Below are positions 1 to 8,430 of a DNA stretch of 32,067 nt, piece by piece; within the stretch, counting starts at the first letter, position 1, and each line of letters opens with the position of its first letter. Both the position numbers and the translations under genes were made by a program. The notes below the pieces were generated by a model. The model searched no databases. It was given only the letters and a program-made list of their open reading frames with translations, and was not told the DNA's origin. Origin of the DNA: Gnetum montanum (Eukaryota; Streptophyta; Gnetopsida; Gnetales; Gnetaceae); NCBI GenBank assembly GCA_015680685.1, contig MNCI01022277.1, forward strand, positions 336,580 to 368,646, written 5' to 3'.

Positions 1-167
1 AACAAAGATTCGGATCTAAAGGTGGCCAGATGGGTGTTGGGATCCCCCTCCCCATTATACTTGGTAAAATGTGGGAGGGACATCCCTGGAGGCAACGACA
101 GCATGGGGACCGCTGGACTGATCGGATCATCCTGATAGAAATCCATGATCTGAATGGTATCAGACCC
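1..167 (-). pseudogene. Ty3/gypsy Gag fragment (element E0)
   Basis: On the minus strand this encodes a stretch of plant Ty3/gypsy Gag ending at the window edge. It contains S-D-T-I-Q-I-M-D-F-Y-Q-D-D followed by a proline-rich stretch and K-Y-N-G-E-G-D-P-N, which matches the Gag copies at 21180-21340 and 28810-28950 in order and spacing. It joins directly to a reverse transcriptase fragment at 165-213, in an order (RT then Gag, reading the minus strand) that no single element would have. It therefore belongs to a different element copy or to a misjoined contig. Confidence 0.7.
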
Positions 168-212
168 AGTGTTTTTTAGCCCCAGTGTTTTTTAGCCCCA
201 GTGTTTTTTAGC
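165..212. repeat. Three tandem 16-bp units at a chimeric RT/Gag junction
   Basis: The 16-mer cccagtgttttttagc occurs three times head to tail (165-180, 181-196, 197-212). On the minus strand it corresponds to the L-K-N-T-G codons of RT (F-G-L-K-N-A-G in intact relatives). One side is RT, the other is Gag. It may be polymerase slippage, template switching or a gap-filling error. Confidence 0.85.
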
Positions 213-1003
213 CCGAAAGGCATCATAGTATAATAGAAGATCCCCTAGGGTGTCATGAATGTTGTGGTCAATTGATGCTTCGGGTTAATGCGAATTTGAT
301 TATAACCTGAGAAACCATCCATGAAGGATAGAAGCGCATGACCAGTTGTTGTGTCGATCAATTGATCGATACTAGGTAATGGGAAATTATCCTTAATCGT
401 AGCTTTATTTAGATCCCAGAAGTCTATGCAGATGCGTATACCTCCTATTTTCTTAGAGACAACTATGATGATGGACACCCAGTCTGAGTAATCAATTGCA
501 CGAATGAAACCAGCCTGATACAACTTGGTGATTTCATTACGCACTGCTAGCATAATTTCTGACTTAATCTTGCATGTCTTTTGCATAATTGGTTTGATGC
601 ATGGGTCTAAAATTATGTTATGCTGTATTAATCTCGGGTCTAATCCCGACATGTCTTCATATGACCATGCAAAGACAGCAACATTGTTTTGGAGCACTCG
701 TGTTATGCCACTCTATGTTTTTTGGTCTAAAAGGAAACTAACTCTAAGAGTTTTATTCTTACCTTTGTGCGTAACCACAGGGACCTTGTCAAGAGGATCC
801 TTGATCACATCACCAACCTCCAGGTCTAGAGTTCGGGCCAAATGTTCTGGCCAATCTGGGGATAGTTTCGACATTGCTATGGTTGCATCACAAGGGGTAG
901 GTTCTATTTTTATCAGCGTGTAGTTATACTATCTAATGGTCTCCCTGTATGGGCCCATTAAGGCTAATGGTGCGGATAAAGTTGCATCCATTTGCGAATC
1001 ACC
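213..1003 (-). pseudogene. pol: Protease-RT linker and N-terminal half of reverse transcriptase (E1)
   Basis: The minus strand encodes the linker M-D-A-T-L-S-A-P-L and then RT fingers and palm: I-I-L-D-P, T-K-L-Y-Q-A-G-F-I-R, R-I-C-I-D-F, L-N-K-A, D-N-F-P-L-P-S-I-D, H-A-L-L-S-F-M-D-G-F-S-G-Y-N-Q-I. These are standard Ty3/gypsy RT blocks. The first catalytic Asp lies in the F-M-D-G-F block. The reading frame meets a TAG where E2 has Trp (T-P-W-G-T-F) and the copy stops at F-G-L-K-N, before the Y-V-D-D catalytic motif. The linker start is set by a CAG splice-acceptor-like site at 1004-1006. The same region is seen at 31261-32067 (E4) and 13482-14336 (E2). Confidence 0.85.
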
Positions 1004-1006
1004 CTG
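1004..1006 (-). promoter_or_regulatory. Candidate sense-strand splice acceptor of a protease-RT intron (E1)
   Basis: On the minus strand a T-rich tract followed by ttttgcag precedes the RT linker. The same CAG, followed by a similar linker sequence, occurs in E4 (31258-31260, plus) and E3 (25268-25270, minus). Conservation in three copies supports a functional acceptor. Ogre elements of this lineage are known to splice an intron between protease and RT. Confidence 0.45.
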
Positions 1007-1426
1007 CAAAAATGTCAAAAAAGGAAGTTGTTACATTGTTTTTCTGCTAATCGGTTTAGCGATAAGAGTTTGTTTTTGTCTTTTTAGCATTAAAGAGGCT
1101 TCCAGTTTAAGGTCTTAGTAGATGGTTACAATAAGATAATAACGAGCTTGGCTTCCTAGATGCTGGCATATGAATTGAAATGAAAAGTGTAACGTGACGT
1201 GTCTAGCGTGTTGTGAAATTTGAATTTCTGTACAAACCGTAGTTAATGCGACCGGATTATGAGATGATAAATGTATTAGTTTAAGGTCGTTTCAGACCGC
1301 AATCTACATGATATCAATGAAATTAATGCCCCGATCTTCACGTTTCATGTCATACTGACATCGGCATTTCGGGAAAGTTCAGTAGTGATCGGACAGAAAG
1401 AAAAAATTAGTTTCAAGCACTTCTTT

Positions 1427-1432
1427 TATAAA
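1427..1432 (+). promoter_or_regulatory. TATA box of antisense gene copy A
   Basis: TATAAA in the context ttttataaaccgatgg, 121 bases upstream of the conserved ATG at 1553. Copy D has a TATATAAG-like box about 155 bases upstream of the matching ATG, and copy C has two ATAAATA boxes further upstream. The region between this box and the RT linker (1007-1426) contains no ORF I can assign. It holds one AGTTTAAGGTC...GACC motif near 1272. Confidence 0.5.
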
Positions 1433-1552
1433 CCGATGGTTCATACTTGAGACGGGTTACAGATATCGCGAATTTGGATTTTGGCTATAGTAGAGGAGGA
1501 GCAGAAGCAAGGTGTAAATAGGAGATTTACAAAAACTCATTCGACTGCAGTC

Positions 1553-1671
1553 ATGGCACCAAAGGTTAAGGGAAAGAACACTAAACTGGCCAAGATTGAT
1601 GATGTGCAAGAGAGACTGCAACGGGCTTCGTTGGCCAAAGTCGAGGATTGGGAAGCTACTCCGCTTAACTG
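1553..1671 (+). CDS. Exon 1 of antisense gene copy A, start codon to GTAAGT donor
   Basis: The ATG opens M-A-P-K-V-K-G-K-N-T-K-L-A-K-I-D and the exon ends T-P-L-N before a GTAAGT donor at 1672. Copy D (30845-30727, minus) has an exon of exactly the same length, 119 nt, with M-A-P-K-V-K-R-K-N-A-K-L-A-K-I-D and T-P-L-N-R before GTAGGT. In the first 20 codons the two differ at six synonymous and about three nonsynonymous codons, the pattern of past protein-level constraint. Copy C keeps the end but has ATC in place of ATG. The high Lys content is a visible property; I do not know the function. Confidence 0.65.
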
Positions 1672-2196
1672 GTAAGTGGTCGTTCGCCCTTTTACACTAC
1701 TGTCATATTTGTTGTAGCATCATTGTTGTGTATTGTTTTCCTGAATGTATATGTTACGTTGAGCGTTAATATCTATTTATGCGGGCTGAGCTATTGTGGT
1801 TTGTGGTATTACCTTCATCTTTATTATTGGAGATGAACCTCATATTGTTACGAGGGTTTAGGTAATATTGGGTAATACTAGACAAATGTTGTGTATAATC
1901 GAAAAAATTTGGTATTATATTTTGTAGGTTGTGTAATTAGGGTTTTTTCTTCCTTTCCTATATTCCCGTAATAGTTGCATGTTACATTGGAATAATACGC
2001 AGTTTTTCCTTCATCACCGTTGTGAGAGATAGACCTTGAGCTATTACAAGGGTTTGGGCGATTCTGGCTATGCGTTTCCAGCGAAATCTACAGTTTTCTA
2101 GGAATCAGGTGAACCCTATTATAGCTTAATGAATGTTTATGTTCAAATGCTTTGTCTAATGGCAACATGTTTTCATTGTACAATATCATGTTAAAG

Positions 2197-3060
2197 CCCA
2201 TCCTAATCGTTTTGGACATTGTGGGCATTCTGTGCTGCATGCATGTTCCCACGGCCAATGTTCCTTCCCCTCATGCTCGTATAAGGGGGGAGGTAGTATG
2301 GTTCCAAAGAGGTGCGTGGGAGTTCCTACAATTTCTGCTACGTAACTACAGCATAATCGTTTGGTTGCATCTACCAGGTAATGTAGCTATCACCATTTTG
2401 GAGATGTTATTGGTGGGTTCGACACAGGGCATCTTGGGGTTCCTGATGAACGGTAGGATTGAGACTATGCGGGTGCAAGACCGTGAACAAAGTGCCAAAG
2501 GTTTGAGGCATTTGAGTTGGATCTAGGAGGTGCCTAGATTCAACTGCTATCACTCCTACAATACTATGTTTGTGGCTCGTCACCTCACAACCTATTTCCA
2601 GAAACCCCCTGGTACTGTATACTATGCTGGCGGGTAAGAATCTAGATTTTTATCATTTTGATGTGTATCAACGCGCTAACTATTGTTTGGATTTACATCC
2701 AGCGTAAAGAATTTTCCCTTTTTCTATTATGTAGATTCTTTATCAATGACAACAGTCTCATGGGCGATAACGATACCTTATCATTGACTAAAAGGGCTAT
2801 TAGTGAATTTACTGCTATTAGCAATGTACAGGCTGCTGTCATGGAACAACTAGCATTTGAAATTCCAGAGTACATGACCCGCTATGCTGACTTCTTTGCT
2901 AGATGTAAAAGTTTTAGATGGCTAGATAAGGAATGGACCTTGGATCCTCCCCTCACTGTGGCCAATGTGCGAAGGAGAATCCCTCCATTTCCTTTGCCAT
3001 TCAGACCTGGTAAACGTCATTATAATGATGAATTGTCGTTAGCGATGATGTGTGAAGTTG
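2197..3060 (+). pseudogene. FCP1/NIF-like HAD phosphatase domain, copy A (exons 2-3)
   Basis: Exon 2 (about 2197-2633) starts near L-I-V-L-D-I-V-G-I-L-C, corresponding to HAD motif I, followed by F-Q-R-G-A-W-E-F-L-Q-F-L-L and I-I-V-W, as in plant FCP1/NIF domains where a bulky block leads into h-h-W-S-S (motif II). It then has Y-N-T-M-F-V-A-R and P-P-G-T-V-Y, aligning with the family's N-T-L-L-V-D-D-S and N-P-P-N-T-A. After the intron (GTAAG donor at 2634, acceptor TAG ending at 2734), exon 3 gives F-F-I-N-D-N-S-L and N-V-Q-A-A-V, resembling the end of the family domain. Both motif IV acidic residues are replaced, and motif I lacks its second Asp, so catalysis is unlikely. A TAG near 2524 replaces a Trp codon. 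Identification is by motif memory, not a search. Confidence 0.55.
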
Positions 3061-3112
3061 TCTTATTTTAATTTTCTTGTAATCTTGACATAGCCATTGT
3101 TTTATGTATGTA

Positions 3113-4163
3113 GTCAGGGAATCACAGGAAATCACTATTATGGCCTCCAGTCGCAACGCGAGCAATATCTTTTTCCGCTACGGTGACATAAAGGAGACAC
3201 AACGCTAGCTTAGCCATCGAGCGGCCCCTGCTATTTTGACCAATAACCTTCAGGAGGCTGGGCTAATGGACCTATTCTTGGCCATAACCCCTGATGTTAC
3301 CATGGATGAAATGTTGACCCTAGTCAACTCCTTCAATGAAGAAGCTAAGTCTCTCTGCATACGCATGCGTAACATGCGCGTAAATTTTGACATCAACACT
3401 CAGCTATTCACTGATCTCTTTGGGGTCCCCTCCGATGGCTTTCCTGTAGAGGAAAAGTCGAAGAGGAGTGCCAAATGCCAGGAAGGGATAGAGGAGTGGC
3501 TAGGGGTTAAGAAAGAGGCCAAAGGGATTCCTGCTGATGGGATTGAGTTGGCAGTGGCCCACACCATTTACCCCCTATTCCGAGCTCAAACCTTCCCCAA
3601 GACACTCTCCCAAGGGAGATTCCTCACTATAGAACAAGCTCGCATTATGTGAGAGGTCATGGAGGAGGGGATGCGATTCAATTGGGTCAGCTCTTTTGCC
3701 GAAGGCATGCACGTTGAAATGGTCAAGCTTTGCAAGAAGCTTGAGTCCCATTTCAACCTGCATTTTTCCTTTTTCATAGCTTGCTTCTAGCGCTTTTCCA
3801 AGTTTCTGGTTGTCCAACAGGATGGAGTCTGGATGCAGTAGGACCATGACTAGATTTCTAAACCATGGATTTTCCATATTTTCGGCACCATCCAGTGGTA
3901 GGATCCTCCTGAAGGGATCAGGGAGTCCTTATCTATAACGACTAGGGACATTCTAGCACCTCAAATGTGGGGTCCAGATAGCATGGATGGGGCACTCCCT
4001 TCCCATACTGGTGATGCGTCGAGGGGGAAGCAGCTGGCGGCTGAGATAGTGGACCCGTCGGTGCCTCAGAAGAAGCCTCAGTTGACCGAGGAGTCCATCG
4101 AGCCAACAAGTAGTGCAAGGTAGAAGATGTAGGTCAAATTTCAGAGGAGTAATCCTCCAGTAG
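3113..4163 (+). pseudogene. Exon 4 of antisense gene copy A, conserved module of unknown function
   Basis: Begins after an AG acceptor near 3112 and ends before GTAAG at 4164. The clearest conserved part is L-M-D-L-F-L-A-I-T-P, M-L-T-L-V-N-S-F and R-V-N-F-D-I-N-T-Q-L-F-T-D-L-F-G-V-P, followed by E-E-W-L, T-L-S-Q-G-R-F-L and E-V-M-E-E-G. Copy B has the same blocks (L-M-D-F-F-M-A-L-N-P, M-L-T-L-V-N-S-F, V-I-D-I-N-D-Q-L-F-S-D-F-F-G). The layout 'R-G-x-x-V-x-F-x-x-x-x-I/L-x-x-x-x-G-x-P' recalls domains described as putative plant transposon proteins, but the match is weak. Stops near 3650, 3788, 3838 and 3851 interrupt it. Confidence 0.45.
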
Positions 4164-4802
4164 GTAAGCAAAGGAACATGCTAATGGTTACATCCATGTT
4201 GCATATAAACACTTTTATGTCATAATTTATTGAACTAGAGAAGAATTTCGTGTTAACTGGAAACGTTATATGACAGCAAAGGAGAGGGTTGTAGAATGGT
4301 TAACCCCTGAAATGGGGGCTATGATTTTATGATGCAAGGAGGAGATCCCAACCTTGGAAGAGGAGGCTGTTGTAGTCAATCAAGTGAGTAGCATGCAGGT
4401 TTTTGCACGTGGGAAGGGAGCAGCTGTGGAAGATGCCGAAGTCCCTTTGGCTCAGACAAGAAGAGGTAAATGATTTGTAACTTTGTTATGCTAACATTCA
4501 CAGCGTACTCAAATCTAGGCAATTACTTCTAAAAGTTTTATTGGTTATTTTAATGTTTCAATTATGTCTTCATATGGAACTTGTTCTGCATAATAGGAGA
4601 CTAGGAGATGCACATGTCAATGGTGGTGACTCGATCCTGGGGCGAATTTCCTAATAAATTCACCTTTATGGAGGGGGTCATTCATGACATGATTGGCCGC
4701 TTGGAGCAAATTGACCCTGAAGTAGGTACATCATGATCATTACACAAAAGTTTTTCCATTGTGGTATTGTGTTATCTAATAATCACCATGCTATGTTATT
4801 AG

Positions 4803-5620
4803 GAGCCCGACTCAGGTGGGATCCGTCGAAGCCTATTGACCTAGACACCACTGAACCCTCCTTGAAAGAGACCATCATGCCGTGTAGCATTTATGATGAA
4901 ATGTGTAAATGTGTGGTACACTCGACTCACTCCTTGTGGGAATTCAAGAGCGTAAATGAGGATCTCTGGAAAAGATTACAAAGGTCGGAAAAGGAGAGAG
5001 TGGCTCTGGGTGATGAAGTGGGGGACTTGAGGTCTCGAAATAAATTCCTATAGGCTCAAGGGACTGGCAACGAGAACTGGTGGATGGCTGTTGTGGACTA
5101 CACTAGTTATTGGATGGTCATCCGAAATAGCGTCCAAACTAGCTATGAACTGGTCAAGCAGCGGATGCAAATGGACCTCCTAACTCAAAAAAATCAAGAC
5201 TGGAAGGACTATAGTGCAAGTGTGCAAGAATGGGGGCAGACACAAAAAGATCATAAACATGTCTATAAGTGGGACTGTGCTGCCTACCGTCACTAGTACA
5301 GGGACTCTGCCATTGAGGCTCAGTCTCTTTGACTATTCCTTGACGTTATTGGTGCTTCCAGTGCATTTGAAAAGTTCCAGGAGCAAGTGATGATGAGCGC
5401 CTCTCCAGAAAGGAAAATGACTCTTTCTGGAGGAGAGACAACCATCCATTCCTTCTTGCCTAAACCACCTCGTTGGACTCCTATGGAAAAAGGGAGGATG
5501 AAGGCTGGAACTAATCTAGGAGATAAGGTTTGATCTGAGCTTACCGAGGACGAGATTATGCAACATCTGTGGATTTTCTTAGAACAAATTCTATTTGAGA
5601 CTGATGTCGTACCGTCATAG
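4803..5620 (+). pseudogene. Coiled-coil exon of antisense gene copy A
   Basis: Acceptor AG at 4801-4802, donor GTGAG at 5621. The product contains R-W-D-P-S-K-P, Y-D-E-M-C-K-C-V-V-H-S, S-L-W-E, N-E-D-L-W-K-R-L-Q-R, heptad-like E-K-E-R-V-A-L-G-D-E-V-G-D-L-R-S-R, then M-D-L-L-T-Q-K, Q-K-D-H-K-H-V-Y-K and I-G-A-S-S-A-F-E-K-F. All blocks recur in copy B at 17324-18147. Charged heptads suggest a dimerising coiled coil. The exon ends in TAG where copy B has CAG, directly before the donor, and other stops occur near 5053 and 5296. Function unknown. Confidence 0.5.
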
Positions 5621-5700
5621 GTGAGTGTTTGTTTTATTATGCCTTTTTTCATGCCTAGTTTTAATCATGATGTCAGTATAAATGTTATGTCTGATTACAG

Positions 5701-5958
5701 GAATGACCTGAGGAGGTTCCTCAATGAGGTAAGCATAACGTGGATGATGGTCCTCACGAAGGGGGTTTGCAAGGGATAGAGCTTACTGGTGGTGGTCAAC
5801 GCGATGGTAAAAAGCTTCATACAAAAGAGCCTAACAGGGAGGGTCACCTTCATGAAGAAATGCTACCTGAAAAAGGTGGCCCTTATGAGGATGATTTTCT
5901 CGAGGTGGAGATTGAGCTGAGGGACATGGGTGACAGTGGAGAAAGAGGAGACACATAA
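5701..5958 (+). pseudogene. Last exon of antisense gene copy A, Gly/acidic tail
   Basis: Follows a ttacag acceptor at 5695-5700. The distal part reads D-D-G-P-H-E-G-G, then a Gly- and Glu-rich stretch ending with R-G-D-T and a TAA stop at 5956-5958. Copy B's last exon (18226-18360) is likewise Gly/Glu/Asp-rich and ends D-N-P-stop, so low-complexity acidic character is conserved although the exact sequence is not. Two TGA codons near its start break this copy. Confidence 0.4.
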
Positions 5959-6275
5959 TGTGGCTTCATTGGCCACAGTCCGTTTTTTTTATTTTTATGA
6001 TGAGAAAGACCATATATTTATTTTTTGACATTTTAATGCAAACTTGATCTAAGTTGATGCTCTTTTGTTGTTACTTTTCTCGCTTTATGCAAAATGTAGT
6101 AGGTTTTGATGTTATCAGAAATGGCAGATAGTTTAGGCGTATAGCGTAAATAAAGTTACTAGTTTAAAGTCATTGTAGGCTACTGGATAAATCGGGTGCA
6201 AAGCATAAATAAGGAAACTAGTCTTGGGCCATTTCGGGCCTTTGAACAGTTCAAGCGTAAACTGTGATTTAAATA
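5959..6275. other. 3' flank of antisense gene copy A, no gene seen
   Basis: AT-rich sequence with a T-run at about 5982-5990 and an ATATTTATTTTTT stretch near 6012 that could serve in 3' end formation of the plus-strand gene. I see no ORF with support. From about 6150 it grades into the AGTTTAAGGCC-type minisatellite. Confidence 0.4.
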
Positions 6276-6415
6276 GGTAGTTTAAGGCCATTGCGGGCCA
6301 TGGGTAGTTTTAGGCCATTCCAGGCCGTGAGTAGTTTTAGGTCATTTCGGGCCGTGTATAGTTTTAGGCCATTTCGGGTCGTGTATAGTTTTAGGCCATT
6401 CCAGGCCATGGGTAG
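6276..6415. repeat. About 27-bp minisatellite with GGCC...GGCC inverted arms
   Basis: About five units of the form tagttttaggccatttcggg followed by ccgtg. Each unit holds a short inverted repeat, GGCC-N5-GGCC or a variant. Related units occur at 18510-18615 (3' of copy B) and, more divergent, near 1105, 1272, 10750-11040 and 28565-28655. Confidence 0.75.
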
Positions 6416-6467
6416 CACATGTGATGAACTTTAGATAAATTTAAGAGCGACGAAGATAACTAGTAGG

Positions 6468-6960
6468 GGCGTAAAAACATGAGCATAAATGAGAATAGCT
6501 GGTGGAAGCGTAAAAATAAGCCTAAGTGTAAAATGAGCATAGTTGGTAGAAGCGTAAAAATAAGCCTAAGCGTAAAATGAGCTTAGCTGGTGGATGCATA
6601 AAAATAAGCCTAAGCATAAAATGAGCATAGCTGGTGGAAGCGTAAAAATAAGCCTAAGCATAAAATGAGCATAGCTAGTGGATGTGTAAAAATAAGCCTA
6701 AGCGTAAAATGAGCATAGCTGGTGGATGCATAAAAATAAGCCTGAGCGTAAAATGAGCATAGCTGATGGATGCGTAAAAATAAACCTAAGCATAAAATGA
6801 GCATATCTGGTGGAAACGTAAAAATAAGCCTAAGTGTAAAATGAGCATAGGTGGTGGATGCGTAAAAATAAGCCTAAGCGTAAAATGAGCATAGTTGGTG
6901 GATGCGTAAAAATAAGCCTAAGCATAAAATGAGCATAGCTGGTGGATGCGTAAAGTGGGA
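6468..6960. repeat. 44-bp tandem minisatellite, about 11 units
   Basis: Units such as gcgtaaaaataagcctaagc followed by gtaaaatgagcatagctggtggat repeat every 44 bases (for example starts at 6640 and 6684). Divergence between units is low. It lies between the 3' end of antisense copy A and the protease end of E1. ORFs read through it on the minus strand are repeat artefacts. There are no unique spacers, so it is not CRISPR-like. Confidence 0.85.
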
Positions 6961-7020
6961 TAGCATGATGAAATAAAACATGTGTAAACTATACGGTAAT
7001 CAGATGACCCAGTTTACTGG

Positions 7021-7610
7021 CTAGCCCTGTAATTGTTTTCTGATCACTTTTATTTTTGGTGATGTGTAAAGATGAGGGTATTTACCACCCTTTTCCTTCG
7101 CATCACACTCCTCTTCTGGGAATGGTAGCTCGGCCCAAGTTAGGTTGTCATCAGCCACTATTTTGGCTTGTTGAAATATTTGGACAGGGGACTGATCTTC
7201 AGACATTTCGATCTCTAACCCCTGCTCTGTTTCTATGCTATTCATAGCCTGAGGGGTTATTTCATCACTGTGGATAACCACCTCTCCTCCTGCATAAGGC
7301 AGATGGATCTCCTGATGTATAGGCAATGAAACTACCCTTAGTTGGGCCAACCACAACCTCCCTAGGATCAAATTGAAGCCAAGAATCTCTTCGACAATAA
7401 TGAATGTTGTGTCTATTGTGAATTGCTCCCCCACCACGAAGTTAATGTGCACAGTGCCTTTGACTTGCACTCATGCCCCGTTGAATGACTTTAAGCACGA
7501 CGTAGTGGTAGGACTGATCTGTTCGATCAGACCTAGCTTATCCACTATGGGGTAGGGGATGACATTAACAGCCACTCCATCATCCACATGTACTCTCAAA
7601 ATTCAATGTT
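7021..7610 (-). pseudogene. Retrotransposon aspartic protease (E1)
   Basis: Minus strand. The active-site block V-D-D-G-V-A-V-N-V-I-P lies at about 7560-7590, followed by K-G-T-V-H-I-N-F and the second conserved block F-N-L-I-L-G-R-L-W-L and S-L-P-I-H-Q-E-I, the usual order in Ty3/gypsy protease (D-x-G, then I-L-G-R-x-W). D-D-G rather than D-T-G/D-S-G is typical of plant Tat elements. It would cleave the Gag-Pol polyprotein. An in-frame stop lies between the two blocks (near 7471) and a frameshift near 7600, so it is inactive. Its end near 7021 marks where the protease-RT interval with the antisense gene begins. Confidence 0.8.
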
Positions 7611-8430
7611 GACCAACTCGAATGGTGATGAACATGGGCACCGTTGTCACATGACCATTTTCTGGGTCATCCTTAATGGATTTTTCATGAAAGGTCAGCA
7701 AGGAAGGCCTTGGTTTCTCAGCCGCGAGAGGAAGCATAATAGAATGAATCACTTCTTCATTCATGGGAAGGCCTTCATCCATAGGTATGGACATTAGCAT
7801 GTGAACCATAGTCTCATGATGCTTCTGTGATGTCATGAGTAAATCATAAAGGATCAAAGTTGTATTTTTTTGTTTTAGAGCTTGTTTGACTTGCGTAAAG
7901 GCATTGAATAGATCCCGCCCACGATCCGGTTGCTTGTCACCCTTTTCCTCTTCCATTCACCCTAGGAGACAAATTTCTTGGGGAGGAGTGACATTTAGCC
8001 GAGGGCTATGCTTCTTTCTACCAAGAGTAGATGGTTGCGTTTGCGTAACTTCACCATCTTTAGAAAGTGGGGCCAAGGGTACAGAGGTGAGGGGTTTAGG
8101 CTTAGGAAACCCCAACGTAAGATGATCCTTGGCCGTACTAGTTGTCTTACCTCCTTCTCCTTTTCCATTAGATTGGAATTGGGGGCTTAACTTGGAGGTT
8201 TTCCCTTGTGTCGGAAGGGTTTTCGATGGTTTTGGCATCTTGATGATGAAGGGGGCCTTAGGTGTAGGTGCAGGCTGGGCCGCGGCTTTACTAATAGTGG
8301 GTTGTCGAGAAATTGTTTGATAAGGGGCTTGAATGATAAAAGGTTGTTGTGGAGCACCACTTGTCTATGCTATTGAATCTGTAGTTCAAGGAGAACAAGG
8401 ACATGTTCATAGCATGAAAGGTTATTTCGG
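7603..8430 (-). pseudogene. Gag-protease linker (E1)
   Basis: Minus-strand proline- and lysine-rich spacer (K-P-S-K-T-L-P, L-G-F-P-K-P-K-P-L) with the short motif A-P-F-I-I-K-M-P, followed by a conserved block E-I-C-L-L-G, L-Y-D-L-L-M-T-S, H-H-E-T-M-V-H-M-L, I-P-M-D-E and D-D-P-E-N-G-H-V-T-T. The same blocks are in E2 at 19331-19690. Broken by stops near 7960 and 8240-8430. I know no enzymatic function for it. Confidence 0.65.

Larger units (their letters stand above)
1553..5958 (+). pseudogene. Antisense multi-exon gene, copy A (FCP1-like domain plus coiled coil)
   Basis: This is the longest copy of a gene lying on the strand opposite to the retrotransposon, between protease and RT. Exons inferred by aligning copies A and B and from splice signals: 1553-1671, about 2197-2633, 2735 to about 3060, about 3113-4163, about 4270-4465, about 4590-4721, 4803-5620 and about 5701-5958 (TAA stop). 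In order the product would carry a basic N-terminus, an FCP1/NIF-like HAD phosphatase domain, a conserved module of unknown function, a coiled-coil region and an acidic tail. In-frame stops at aligned Trp and Gln codons show this copy is dead. It is not an envelope or any retroelement protein I know. Alternatives are a captured host gene or a lineage-specific antisense ORF. Exon limits without clear splice sites are approximate. Confidence 0.65.

Noticed and set aside
2692-2875. Minus-strand ORF opposite exon 3 of antisense copy A
   Set aside because: Shadow of the plus-strand exon, which is supported by homology to copy B.
6610-6804. Minus-strand ORF with repeated L-I-L-C-L-G-L-F-L blocks, looking like a membrane protein
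   Set aside because: It is a translation of the 44-bp minisatellite and has no counterpart in other elements.
6468-6960. CRISPR-like regular array
   Set aside because: Units are contiguous with no unique spacers, there are no cas genes, and the context is a plant retrotransposon.
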